DNA of 24,630 bases from Chara braunii (Eukaryota > Streptophyta > Charophyceae > Charales > Characeae). The translations under genes and the position numbers were made by a program. The first letter of the stretch is position 1, and each line of letters begins with the position of its first letter. The notes under the pieces are model-generated. The model saw only the letters and a program-made list of their open reading frames with translations. It had not been told where the DNA came from and made no database searches. Below, in pieces: positions 1 to 10,812 of the stretch. The DNA is taken from assembly GCA_003427395.1 (NCBI GenBank), contig BFEA01000302.1:1015795-1040424 (forward strand), in the 5' to 3' direction.

Positions 1-74
1 GTCCATTAGGTGCGTTTCCTGGACGCACACTATACCTGGCCAATTCCTGCCCCCTACCCCTCTCATCAAGTCCC
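1..74. repeat. 74-bp segment duplicated exactly at 14393-14466
   Basis: The first 74 bases of the window occur again, base for base, at 14393-14466, directly after a sequencing-library junction adapter. The segment carries a small inverted repeat (GTGCGT ... ACGCAC). A perfect copy among otherwise diverged repeats, joined to an adapter, is best read as an assembly artefact rather than a biological duplication. Confidence 0.9.
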
Positions 75-247
75 AAATTGCGCTTTGTTTCTCAGGTCTG
101 CATGAGGCCAAGCCATTTACATTTAGGGAGCGTACGTCCGGGTCGGCTGCTGTCCTGCATTGATTGCAGATGCAGTCCTTCCCATACACTGCTTTCACTG
201 GTTCCATCCTACTCGAGTTGCTCGTATTATCTGCAAAAAGTTACAAC

Positions 248-610
248 TCACAGACGAACCGACGGCAGCTGATCCCAGTCCCAGTCCGCAACTCCCGCCA
301 AGGGGCCCAGCCTGAGCAGGGCACATAGACAAATTTGAACGTCCTGCTCCGTCCAGTGGTCACTGTGTCCAATCTTGACAGTCTGCAGGTTTAGCAGTTG
401 GGCATGGGTGTACCATCTCAGGCCCGCTTCTTTGGATGGATCAAAACGTATGTAGATGTATCTTTGCGCGATTTTGGTGGGGCCTCTTGTGATTAAGGTT
501 GTAGCTTGTGCCCCTGGTGGAAGCTTTTCTGCAATGTGGAACTGCAGCTGCATTTGCATAATTCCTGTTGCTGCTTCAGTTGTGCAGTTTTGTAGCTCCG
601 CCCAGAACAT
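248..610 (-). CDS. hypothetical coding fragment, unrecognised
   Basis: A minus-strand frame of 120 codons from ATG stays open upstream to a stop near 675, giving about 140 codons in all. A possible 3' splice acceptor (AATCAG) lies upstream. The amino-acid make-up is protein-like (charged and aromatic residues mixed, RYIYIRFDP, DHWTEQDV) and not low-complexity. I recognise no domain, signal peptide or membrane segment. It could be a terminal exon, a decayed transposon coding remnant, or a chance frame. Confidence 0.25.
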   Translation of the reverse strand: MFWAELQNCTTEAATGIMQMQLQFHIAEKLPPGAQATTLITRGPTKIAQRYIYIRFDPSKEAGLRWYTHAQLLNLQTVKIGHSDHWTEQDVQICLCALLRLGPLAGVADWDWDQLPSVRL

Positions 611-675
611 CGCTGTCGGTGCGAATACCCTTACAAGGGTATCCGCCCTGATTTTTTGCAGGTAACAGAAAACAG

Positions 676-3600
676 GTTTGATTTAAAGTTTAAGTATCCC
701 ACGCGAGGTGCGGCTGCGTCTGTGGTTTACATTGACTGAATGGTTGACTAGATTAGAGAGTGTGTGGGCGCAAAGACTGAAGGCGTCCGTGATCTCTTTT
801 TATTTTGACGATTGAAGGGTCAACGTGAGCGCCGACCCAAATTTTACTTTTGATTAACTTAGCATTTAAAAGATTATATCTCTGGATTGATGTGTTTGTT
901 TGTGACCTGTGCGTAAGTGTGGAGGCCGGCATCGACAATAATAAGATTTTTCGTAGATCCGCGTGTCGCATAGCGCACGCGTATATAGGCGTCCGCCAAC
1001 AGTAGACCCAGCCTTGGGCCTATCATTATTGGTTACGGCGTCGGACTTTCATCAGAAAGATTTAGGGATGGAGACCGAGCAGCGACGACACGGGGATGTT
1101 GGAGTAGCGCGAAGGGATAGAGGGTTGAGGGCCCGGCGGGGCTATCCCCCTTGGTTTTGTCGTCGTCGGCGTCAAAACGGTGCTGGCGTTTTCCTTTTCC
1201 TTCGTTCATTATCTTCGCGCGGTTAAAAGTTGCTAGGTATTTTATTATCTATTGTAGTACTATTTTTATGATCGGGCGTTCTTTGACTTGGACATGACGC
1301 CGGGTTTAGTGGTCGTCACGGCGGTCGAGGATCTTGAGGACGTCCCTCTCTTTCGATTGACCTAGGGGTTCCTTGCGTATACTGGATGTTGGTGAAGGTC
1401 CTCTGTCCCACCATCTTGGAGTACGGGTCGGGGAGTCCGACGTGCATGCAAGCTAGTGAGTGGTTGAGTGTGTGCGTGCCCGTTGGGACACGAAAGATCG
1501 CGGGGCATGTATCGGGCCGGGCCGCAGACTGAAAGGGCCAGCGGCACGAAGCCCTTCCCCCACTATGGTCTGCAAAGTTCTAATTTGAGTATCTGTTGTT
1601 GCCGCCGAGGGGCCGTACCGAGGCAAGTTCATCAAGGCCCACGCTTTAAGCTAGGCCTTACAGCAGGCCGCACCCTCAGTTTCGCGGCCAGCTGTATGAG
1701 TGGGAGCTTGGCCGTTGAGGGTTCGAGGTGGCGGTGAGCTCCGCCTGAGCTAAGCGGAATGCAGGAGGCCGTGGCGGCAGCTTGCCAGACAATGACGAAT
1801 TGGGCATAGGGGCGAAAGGCAGATCGGACCACGCTATAGATGATCACTCCCGAAGTCTCCCTCGGGCTGGTTAGAGCAGCAGGGGAAGTCGTTGCGCTAA
1901 GGCGGTGGCGGACCGATAGGGAGAGGGGTTGTCAGAGCAGTAGGGCCGGGTCGCTGCGACCACCAGGCGCTGCATTAGCAGCAACCGACAAAAAAACAGT
2001 GGATGACGGGCGCTAGGACGTTGGGGCAAGGCAAGGAGCGTCGAGCATGGCTGAGCTACGAAGGAGGACGTGTGCAACGGAGGTCGGGCACAAACAACAG
2101 GAAGCAGGAGTACCTGGGCGCCTTTTTGCGCGAGGTGCATTTACAGGGAAGGGAATCGGAGGCAGCAGGAGAAAGGCAAGGAAGGGGAAAGTGAACCTGG
2201 ACGTGGGCCTTGGCAGGTTCATGCAAAAACGAAGTAGACGTGGCGGAACTAAAATTGTGAAACTCACTTTATTCCTAACGGAATCAAGCGATTCAAAGTT
2301 CCACGCGAGGGTTTTTGGCCATCGCGAGTAAGATGGCGGGCTTTGTTTTGACAATAAAGTAGTAGATGGTTCGATTTGAGAATCGGGGGCTGCGCGGATG
2401 CCATGGCGAAGTCGTCGCAGAAGGATGTGAGAGAGAGAAAGGATGGATAGTTTCATATTGGTGAGAAGGGAATGGAGTAAAAGATAGAGATAGGGGGTTT
2501 AGCGGACGGGCGAATCAGAATACGGTGTTAGTTTTAGTGGAAAATTAGTAGCAATAGAGTTAAAAAGGAAAGGTGTTGAGCGGGGTGTCGAAAGATGGAT
2601 ATGGTCGCGCACGGAAAAACAAAAGTCTCGCTCGATTGAGAGGTTTCGTTTCGGAGGTTTTGATATAGGGCGGGTTGATTCGTGACGTTAGACTAGCAAT
2701 TAGAGTGTTAGATTTGGCGCAGGAGATTAGAGATGATACGCGAGAGTGTCGGGAGATGGCGATGGCGATTTTGAAATCGCTCGTTTCGGCGAAGTCCCAA
2801 CTAGTTTAGACAGGGGAGGGGGTGAGTTCTAGAGATTGGAAGATGGGCGAATCCAGTGATGAAGTCGGATTCGAGAGTTACTGAGTGGATGCAGTGGTAT
2901 AAAGGTCCTAGGCGGCGTGTGGGGGAGAAAGGAAGGATTTTAAAGAGGGGGATGCATTTGTTCGTGATCAGCCGAAAGTTTCATTCATTTTTGTCTATCT
3001 TATCGATGGTAGTAGCGTGATGCCCGCTACGCGCTTGGAGACTTGCCGGTTGGTCAGTGAGCGCTCATCCTATCGATCCCCCTTAACTCTCTGTGTATAA
3101 GACCGAACGACAATGTATATCTCCCTATTTTTAGGGAGAATTCATTTAGAGAGTTGCTAGTTTTCATGTTACATATTACCGGGATCTGTCATATTCGTAC
3201 TACCGCTCCGCTCGATGACCCAGTTGTCGTTCGCCGTGCCTGGAGGTTGAAGTTACAGGGCTCGCTGTTGTGCCTGTGGCCGCCGTGCTACAGCGGTTGT
3301 AGCCTCGACCTTTCTCATTGCCCCCCCCCCAGGAGGGTGGCTTAGATCACGACCATCTCCATAATCGTGGCTCGCCTTGCTTCGGAGCTTGTAGGAGTCT
3401 GGCTGGGGATGATTGGCAAGGGACGAAGGAAAGAAAGCAGCAGCGGGGAGAGGCAGTTGGCAAGTAGATCCACCTATAACAAAAGAAGAAGGGACCGATA
3501 GATTGAAAGTTTTGTTACACCTCAACAAGTGGTGGTGTATGACTGCCTTTGGCTTGGAGGGGACTATACGCTCCGTATCTGCGTGCGCTCCGCCTTCAGC

Positions 3601-4290
3601 ATAGCCAGCTATACCACGCTATTGTACCACCGCGGCGTAAGGGAAAAGTGAATTTCGACTCACAACCCTTGTTTTGAACTGTAGCCAGTACATCTTGGCC
3701 CACGAAACGTTGCGAGATGGCCGAGCCCCTAAGGAAAGGGGAAAGGTCCGTTCTGCAAAGTAGGAGAGTCGCCAGCGGTTTAACAACAAACAGTCTAACC
3801 TCGGGTTGACGAAGCTCCACCATATGGTGGCCACCATTGCGGGGCCCTCAGGTGAATCAAGGCAACAATGCCCTCTCCAGATAATTGAGTTGTCCCCCTC
3901 CTGTATCTCGAAAGTCTCAAACCCCTCACTCTGCCCTTCTTATCTTAAGTCTAATCTTGTTCTGAGAGGAAGGCGGCAGGCGGGACTGCAACCCATAGGT
4001 CCGCATCAAGACTCTGTGGGGTGTCAGCCCACCAATTGCGGAAGCTCTGCCGGAACTCGGGAGGAGTTCTGGAGGCAGAGAACTGAAAGGTAAAGGTTTC
4101 GTTTCCCCTCTATAAATCCATTTATAACCCCTATCTGTATTCCCTACTATGTTTTGATTGAGTATACTGCATTCACCCTTAGTTTGACTTATGTTGACTT
4201 TCAGGACATAATTCAGACTCAAATAAACGAATGTATGAGCAATACCAGTTTCAATTTCATTATTTGACTGAAAGCAGGGGGAAAAGATGG
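676..4290. other. no recognisable gene; mixed unique-looking sequence
   Basis: Short overlapping frames occur on both strands, but none shows a family signature, good codon periodicity or convincing splice structure. The stretch from about 2340 to 2960 is very C-poor on the plus strand. A perfect short hairpin (GCGATTT-TG-AAATCGC) lies at 2765-2780 and a C10-type run near 3321. I see no RNA gene here. Confidence 0.5.
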
Positions 4291-4341
4291 GAGGAAGGTT
4301 GTTTTGCTCGAGTTTGACTGGGTCAACCAAAGGCTGGAAGA

Positions 4342-5010
4342 GTCCACATAAGTTTGGAGGGTTCAGTGCTATGTTTATTTTTGATTGCCTGAAGGACCAG
4401 ACAGGTTCCCAAAAGTATGGGTGGTCTGGTTGCTTGGACTTGCAAGGGCTGAATATGATTGTCTTTTCAGGTACCAAACATTTTTCCATAACTTTGGATG
4501 GCTTGGTCGCCTTATTTCTTTGGGGTTTTCCTATGTTTATTAGTTTCTTCTTGTTTTATTCTGAAAAGAAAACTTAGACGACGGAGTGGACAGTTCCCAC
4601 AAGTTTGGGAGGTCTGGTCTGAAGGCACGCATATGCTGGAATCAAAAGGCTAAATTTATTTATATTTTATATTGCATTATTTATGAACAGGCTAGTCGGG
4701 CATTTTTCCATAAGTTGATCGTCTGATTATAACTTAGCATAACTGAAGAGAGTATTAATTAAGAAAAAACTTGTGGTAAGAAGGGGCAAGCCGAACCTCG
4801 ATCTAAGTTGATCGTTTCAGTCATATGCTACCTTAAAAGACAAAGTGCAGATAATTATATAAAGTTAGGATACTGAAACAGTTCAGGGCGACTAGGGTGG
4901 CCTAGTCATGTATCAAAATAAGAGAAAAGTTATTGTGCCCTGTGTTTGTGTATATTCTGTGGCTGAGCTAGGCAGGTCCCCATAAGTTTGGGTGGACTAG
5001 CTTTAAGTGT
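4342..5010 (+). repeat. irregularly spaced degenerate motif of about 30 bp
   Basis: Variants of (GTTCCCA)CAAGTTTGGG(A/T)GGTCTGG recur at about 4342, 4404, 4592 and 4973. Weaker relatives (TTTTTCCATAA...) lie near 4478 and 4692. Several copies follow a GACAG or GGCAG leader and an ATGTTTATT upstream tract, so the unit may be larger and decayed. Spacing is irregular (63 to about 280 bp). No coding role is evident. Confidence 0.55.
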
Positions 5011-5208
5011 GGCCACTTCTTAGTTTGAGCTTCAGTTGATAGATAGTTGTTTTAGTTGCTCGCCACATGCTAGTGCCATAGAAGTTAGTTTCAATTTCTG
5101 CATTTTCTGAGATAATTTTATTTTACTTAGGTCAATGTTCGCATTTTCTGGGATCATTTGTTATACTTGGCTTTGTATAAATTTTGGTAAGCTACTCTCC
5201 CTACGGGA

Positions 5209-5630
5209 AGCGCTGCCGAAATTTCTGCAGATCCAAGGAGTTGGTTAACTTTTGATTTTTCAAAATTCGACTTTTCTAAATTTTATATGGCTTAGTAAAA
5301 ATCTGGGAAATCTCATTTTTTAAAAGAAGTGTTGCCCAAATTTTTGCTAATTTAGGCAGTTGTCCAAAATTTTAACTTTGAAAAGTTGAAGATTATTTCG
5401 GTTGCTATATCCGAGATGATATAAATTATGAAAGGAAATGACACTTCCCCTACGCGAAACGCTGCCGAAATTTTTTTAGTTTAGAGGAGTTAAATTATAT
5501 TTTAACAGGTGACAATTCTGGCGATCCACTCTGTATAGAGCAGATTCTGTCAGGGTGTACCTTTCTTTTGGCACTTGCTTAGAGGTAGACGTAGGCTTAG
5601 TGAAATAGAATAATTTTGAGTGAGTCGTGA
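5209..5630 (+). repeat. 422-bp tandem duplication, copy 1
   Basis: The copy begins at AGCGCTGCCGAAATTTCTGC and is followed immediately by a second, highly similar copy at 5631. Inside each unit the phrase CGCTGCCGAAATTT occurs a second time about 250 bp in, after a CCCTACGCGAAA leader, so the unit itself has an older internal duplication. The unit is AT-rich and non-coding. Confidence 0.85.
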
Positions 5631-6049
5631 AGCGCTGCCGAAATTTCTGCAGATCCAAGGAGTTGGTTAACTTTTGACTTTTCAAAGTTCGACTTGTCTA
5701 AATTTTATATGGCTTAGTAAAAATCTGAGAAGTCTCATTTTTCAAAGGGAGTGCTGCCCAAATTTTTGCTAATTCAGGAAGTGAGACAAAATTTTGACTT
5801 TGAAAAGTTAAAGATTATTTCGGTTTCTATATTCGGAATGATATAAATTATGAAAGGAAAGGGCACTTCCCCTACGCGAAACGTTGCCGAAATTTTTTTA
5901 GTTTAGAGTTAGATTATATTTTAACAGGTGACGATTCTGGCGATCCACTCTGTATAGAGCAGATTCTGTCAGCTTCTACCTTTCTTTTGGCACTTGCTTA
6001 GAGGTAGACGTAGGCTTAGTTAAATAGAATAATTTTGAGTGAATCGTGA
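5631..6049 (+). repeat. 422-bp tandem duplication, copy 2
   Basis: This is the second copy, about 419 bp, head to tail with copy 1 and ending in the same TTTTGAGTGA(A/G)TCGTGA phrase. Differences are scattered substitutions and a few small indels (for example GAGGAGTTAAATT in copy 1 against GAGTTAGATT here). The array directly precedes the exon-like repeats at 6114. Confidence 0.85.
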
Positions 6050-6113
6050 TATGAGAATTATTCTCTATAGACTTATAAATTTAGCTTGCGAATTGACCTG
6101 TCTTGTGTTACAG

Positions 6114-6602
6114 GTTTTTTTTGCTGTCCAGTTCTTTTTTGCTGCCCCCCCTCTCCCAGCAAGCCTTACAAAGCAGCAGCAACATTATGTCAACGGCATC
6201 AACAACACTACACAGGTGAGCCCGACGACCGCCCAGGCCCGCTACAACCGACCCCTTCCCCACACACTCCCCACCCACCCACCCACCCACCCATCCTCAT
6301 TTAAACCCTTTTCCCAACATTTCAAAGCAAAAAAAAAAAAAAAAAAAAAACACTTCACTGAAGGTTTTCAAAAATCCAAGCAGCAATCCATCAACTGTGT
6401 CAACAACAGTGCACCGGTGAGCCCAAAAACCACCCACACCCCACCACAAACCCGCAACCCCCCCAAACCAAACCCGAAAACCTCAACAGGAGTCGGAGAC
6501 GTAAGCCCTAACAAAATGCAACGGAAAAAAAAAAAAGTTGTCTTTCCACAGGTTTCGGAACTCCAGCTGCAGTGCATCAACACAGTCAACAACACTACAC
6601 AG
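6114..6602 (+). repeat. three exon-like repeats in one open frame
   Basis: Three related short blocks each end in a consensus splice donor: CACAG|GTGAGC at 6216, CACCG|GTGAGC at 6417 and CACAG|GTGAGT at 6603. Possible acceptors precede them: TTACAG at 6113, CTGAAG at 6363 and TTCCACAG at 6551. The periods are 201 and 186 bp, both multiples of three. One plus-strand frame (6039-6737) stays open through all three and encodes repeated peptides of the form Q-x-x-x-(V/I)N-x-(V/I)NN(T/S). Between the blocks the sequence is C/A-rich with an A22 tract at 6329-6350. They may be duplicated mini-exons of an unidentified gene or a non-coding repeat. I recognise no product. Confidence 0.45.
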
Positions 6603-7099
6603 GTGAGTCTAAAAACACCCCCGACTCTCACCCCCCAAACCGGCGAACCCACCACCCCGACTCATTTCTCCGATTTCACCCTCAATCCTTTGCGAGCAAA
6701 GCCGCAACAAGTACCCTTGTCGATAATGAAAAGGTGAAAGGCCATCCTATCCGAATTCGACAGGTTATTGAATTGGTTGGGCTTTAAAAAATTAGCCTTT
6801 TTCTAAGGAAAAAGTTATGTGAAACACTGGACTGATAATTCGTGATATAGATAGGAGATGCCAACTGGAAGGATCTTACCTTTTTTTTTTTTAACACCAA
6901 CAGCAGAATTGGGAGGGGTTCGTATCTCGATCAGATCTACATTGGGATCTAGATCATGTCATGTGCACTAATTGGTGGAGAGGTCACCATAAGAGATGGA
7001 ATATAAATTTCCCACACGTGAGTAAAAACATTAAAAGAAAATTTAATAAAAGAAGGATTTTTTTTTTTTTCAAAACATTAACAAAAAAAACAAACTAGG

Positions 7100-7240
7100 A
7101 AGATTATCACGCCCGGCTGGTCCTGCCCGGACGGGGGTCTGCCGCCCGCGGTAGCCGGGCGTGCAGGAAAAAAAAAAGGATTTTTTTTTTTTTTTCCGGA
7201 TTTCTGCGCTCTCCCAGAGGACCGGAAATCCGGGGGCATT
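7100..7240 (+). repeat. GC-rich/T-tract dispersed repeat, truncated copy
   Basis: A GC-rich head (CCGCCCGCGGTAGCCGGGCG) leads into an A10 then T15 tract. A tail TGCGCTCTCCCAGAGGACCG follows, which matches TGCGCTACCCTAGAGGACCG of the copy at 11070-11255. This order, GC-rich core then T-tract then a conserved AGGACC tail, defines a repeat family with relatives at 11070, 12390 (inverted) and 24430. Confidence 0.55.
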
Positions 7241-7315
7241 TCTTTTTTTGTGAGTTGACTGTCAACGGGGGGGTGAGGGAGGTACAAATTGGTTTTAAAG
7301 GGCTTAAAGGGATTT

Positions 7316-7806
7316 AAAGGGGGGTGCCTTTGTGTGATTCTGTTATTTTCTTTTTTTATCTCCAATTCTGTGAGGAATTCCAATGTGCACGTTGGCCAAA
7401 ATTCATTTGTATTTCAATTCTACACAACATATTTTTCCCCCCGAATTTTTTTATTTCTTTTTTTTTTTTTTTTTCGCGCTAAGGCTACCCGGAAACCTGC
7501 ACGGGGTTGATGCCCGGCCAGGTATCCGGGCGTGTACCCGGGCATAAGTTGGGTGCCCGGGCACCCGGAAAGGGGGGCGCCTTTGTGTGATTCTGTTATT
7601 TTCTTTTTCCATCTCCGATTCTGTGAGGAATTCCAATGAACCTCGGCCAAAATTCGTTTGTATTTCAATTCTACACAACATATTTTTTTCCCGGATTTTT
7701 TTTTTTTTCGTGCTAAGGCTGCCTGGAACCCTGCCCCGGGGGTCATGCCCGGCCACGCACCTGGGCGTGTACCCGGGGATAAGTTGGGTGCCTGGGCACC
7801 TGGGAA
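7316..7806 (+). repeat. 253-bp tandem duplication
   Basis: GCCTTTGTGTGATTCTGTTA starts at 7326 and again at 7579. After each start the same order follows: CTGTGAGGAATTCCAATG, CAATTCTACACAACATATTT, a poly-T tract, then a CCCGG-rich block with GGGTGCC(C/T)GGGCACC(C/T)GG. The poly-T lengths differ between copies. The unit is non-coding, although the GC-rich part leaves short open frames. Confidence 0.8.
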
Positions 7807-8044
7807 AACAGCCTAGGAAAAAAAAGGAAAAAAAGAAAAAGCAAAAACGAAAAAAGAAATTGAAGAAAAAAAGAGAAGAAACAAGCAAACGAAATGGAAT
7901 ATAATATTATAATTCACCTGCCAACCTATCCTGACTGTGATAAGTTGGTGTCGACCGTTTTTTTACATGGCCTTATATATTTCTCATAGATTTCTCCCTA
8001 CTCGCCTTTGTACGGGTTGAGACTCGGGAGTTTATAATGACAAG

Positions 8045-8247
8045 TTTTTTTTTTTTTTTTTCCCCAACTCTATTCGTCACAAATACAAGTTCATTAAAAG
8101 AATCTCTGATACTGGATAATGACACACTTTTTATACAAGAAAAAAGAAAGAAAGATGCCCTTTTTATACTACAATTTTCTCCTCACATTTGTACCACCAA
8201 GCAAAAAGAGATCACATGTCTATTGCCAAAAAAAAAAAAAAAAAAAA
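8045..8247. repeat. long homopolymers: T17 and A20
   Basis: A run of 17 T (8045-8061) and a run of 20 A (8228-8247) bracket AT-rich sequence without a recognisable gene. Similar runs of 15 or more A/T occur at 6329, 7181, 7458, 19466 and 19535. Confidence 0.9.
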
Positions 8248-8544
8248 GATCTCAAATGAAATACCAGCCATCGATAATATTCCACTTGAATTCTCATCTT
8301 TTTTTCCCCTCCCAATTTGAAAAATAGGTACTTAGATTCTGGGAGAGACCCCTTTTGCTATAGTCAGGGAGCGATAGGGTAGACACAAAGAAACACACAA
8401 AAGACTGATCGTAGATCAACAAAAATTCGCAATTAATTTTTGCATTGTTACGATCCTGGTCATTTCCGAAGTGCAAATTCACAAGGAAAGACAATGCCAC
8501 CCAATTGCGAAAGAAATGAAAGCACTTGCAAAGAGATAGAGACC

Positions 8545-8576
8545 AAAGAAGAAGAAGAAGAAGAAGAAGAAGAAGA
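8545..8576 (+). repeat. (GAA)n microsatellite
   Basis: About ten uninterrupted GAA units. Confidence 0.95.
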
Positions 8577-8746
8577 TGTACACCGGCAAGACCAATGACA
8601 ATTCCACCTTCTCTCTCGACCTTCCTCCTCCTCCTTGTCTTCACCAATCTTATTCTTTCCCCAAGCAATAATAATAAGTAGTTGAAGCAGAATCAATATC
8701 TGAAGTTCCCTCTTACTACCAGCACAACAACAGGTCCACCATAGCC

Positions 8747-9643
8747 ATGGCTTCCTCCTCTCACATGCCAGGGCGATGGCGCACTACTAAGGGCCCTGCC
8801 CTCCTGTGCAAAGGACAACACAAAGCAGCTATGGTTGCTGCTCATCAGGCCGCCATGCCTGACTCTGCCTCGAGCTTCCTTGGTGCGGCACTACCCCAAC
8901 TGGGGCCTTCCAGATGCAGCACCTATCAAGGTGATGAAGATGGTGTCCACCATAGCCAGGTAGGTACCTCGCCACTCTCCTCCTTCGCCCCCTTCTTCCT
9001 CCTCCTCAGGCTGGGCTGCTCGCCATAGCCAGGCTGAGCGCCCAGCTGCTCCTCATCCTCCCAGGCAGCGCTCTAAGTCCAGCTGCCCGCTCAGGCAGTA
9101 TGTCTCCCAATCTTGCACACTGCAAATGAGGAGGAGCTACTTGCTCCTCCAGAAGATATAGCGGTCTACTTGCCTCTTGGGCAGCGACTTCCTAGGCCGC
9201 GCGGCCTCCCAGCAACCGGCACCTCCTCCCTTTCGGAGGGAAACCTCATTGCAGGCTCTGATATAGTCCGTACAGGCCCTAAACTCAAGCTACTCGGACT
9301 GGCACCGGCCTACCTCTACCCTACCGCTACTGGGCCTCTAAAAATGCCAACTTTTTGTCTTCTTCTGCTCGGCTTTGAGTACCCGACACTTCTACGACTA
9401 CTTGAGTGGTACCGGCCTACCTGCTACTTGAGTGTGTTTTCCTGCTGTTCTAAGTGGCGCGGGCCTAGCCCCGCTACTCTAGCGTTTTTCCCGCGGCAAA
9501 CCTCAAAGTCACAGCCACGGGTAAGTACCGGCCCTGCAGGGCCTCCAAACCAACAAGTACCCTTGCGGGTCACACACACACTCAGGCCGACGAGCACTCA
9601 GACAGGCAAACAGAACAGCAGGCACGCACACACACAGACTTAA
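8747..9643 (+). other. unassigned, possibly exonic sequence
   Basis: Two plus-strand frames (8747-9028, 93 codons; 9113-9643, 176 codons) have no recognisable domain. The first ATG is in a good context (GCCATGGCT). The phrase CCACCATAGCCA occurs both at the start (about 8736) and before a donor-like CCAG|GTAGGT near 8960, and a CTCCTCAG acceptor-like site follows near 9009. Between about 9285 and 9490 the phrase GG(C/T)ACCGGCCTACCT and its decayed forms recur. This could be exons of an unknown gene or a decayed mobile element. Confidence 0.2.
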
Positions 9644-10126
9644 GAAATCACAGCGGAATGCAGGAATCTCAGCAGGGCATACATTCCAGCAGCAAATCCC
9701 AGAAATCAGCAGTGTTCTCAGTCTGTGTTTTGACGGGTCATTACACAATGAACAAAGTCTGACAATTCGGTTGACTGCAAAAGCAGAGCTTTCGCGGAAA
9801 AGAGCATCATCAGCAGACCGCCTCTCTTCTCGTGAGAACACACTTTTTCTCCCATGGATCCATCCCAGCGGTATCCTCTGTTTAACCGCCAGTGGTTTCT
9901 GCTCGACTTAGAGGATTGCCGCAGTCATTAAACCACCAGTACTTTTAACCATCCCCTCGCCGTGCCTCGAAACACACTGTGCGGTGCACGCCCAATAAAA
10001 ATGGATCGACACGGGTCTTCTTTTGGCTGGCACTATCAGCCATTTTCCTCTGGTTGCTCAAGCCCGAATCCTGCAGCCGCATGAACGCTGCATCTGAGAA
10101 AATGGCTGGGTGGTTTAACATCCTAC
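9644..10126. other. no gene seen
   Basis: No frame of note, RNA gene or repeat is recognisable here. A short CA-rich stretch lies just before it. Confidence 0.5.
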
Positions 10127-10155
10127 TTATACAACTGCGGTAAATATCGACGCTT

Positions 10156-10812
10156 TCAACATAACCGAACTACTGCTGACACCGATTCCCAAAACCGGCC
10201 GGCAGTGCGGGGAAAAATCTCCAAAGCAGACGCAAACTGCTTGTCGGGTACCCTCTTCCTGCGGCAGTCTTTCCGCAGTGCCAGGACTGAACGGAACTGT
10301 CGCGGGACCTCTGACCAAACCGCCGTGTTCCGATCTGTCCTGTGGGAACAACCTACCAACGCCGCCCACTTGTTCTGTCGACTGGACCACGAGCTGTAAT
10401 CCTGTCCGCACCTAATATCCGAAGGCCCGTTGTTCCACAGTGCCTCTTCATTTCTTATGCCCTGTACCGAGCGTAGAAACGGGTACTGCTTTCTCACCCT
10501 CATATGGCACCTGAGAAAGTCCCCGGTACCGGTCCCATCATCCGTCTTCTTTAGTGTCAGGTTAGACTGGTAACAGGATCCCAACTTCCATCCGATTGCG
10601 TTCGCTTTTGTCAGAGACCCTGCATCGCCCACTCTGTAGGTCAAAAACAGGGACACACCGTCCATCAGTCTCAGCAGTCCTTTCACCGAATTCCTATCAT
10701 TACCAAGTGCCTCAAAGGACCACCACTCTGCATGCCCACCTGTACGACTTTGGCCGGGAGCTCTACCCACGGCTATTGGCGAGGGAGCTATACCGTCTTC
10801 ACCCGAACACAA
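10156..10812 (-). CDS. hypothetical 218-codon frame, unrecognised
   Basis: This is an open minus-strand frame with mixed composition, including charged and aromatic residues (RVRKQYPFLRSVQG, ALWNNGPSDIR). No family, motif, signal peptide or membrane helix is recognisable. Its 5' end overlaps the 105-bp foldback element, so any real coding segment would begin further in and the ATG near 10812 is unreliable. It may be an exon, a remnant of an element, or chance. Confidence 0.2.
   Translation of the reverse strand: MCSGEDGIAPSPIAVGRAPGQSRTGGHAEWWSFEALGNDRNSVKGLLRLMDGVSLFLTYRVGDAGSLTKANAIGWKLGSCYQSNLTLKKTDDGTGTGDFLRCHMRVRKQYPFLRSVQGIRNEEALWNNGPSDIRCGQDYSSWSSRQNKWAALVGCSHRTDRNTAVWSEVPRQFRSVLALRKDCRRKRVPDKQFASALEIFPRTAGRFWESVSAVVRLC

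Noticed and set aside
2013-2456. 147-codon minus-strand frame with hydrophobic stretches
   Set aside because: It lies opposite a purine-rich, C-poor strand, which naturally gives Leu/Pro/Ser-rich chance frames; no family match or start context supports it.
3926-4489. 187-codon minus-strand frame
   Set aside because: It runs antisense through the 30-bp motif repeats, has no recognisable domain, and its composition follows the repeat.
5209-6049. Pair of direct repeats as LTRs of a retrotransposon
   Set aside because: The two copies abut with no internal region, primer-binding site or coding sequence between them.
7420-7888. Lys- and Phe-rich frames in the 7.4-7.9 kb region
   Set aside because: They come from poly-A/T tracts and the CCCGG-rich block of the tandem duplication.
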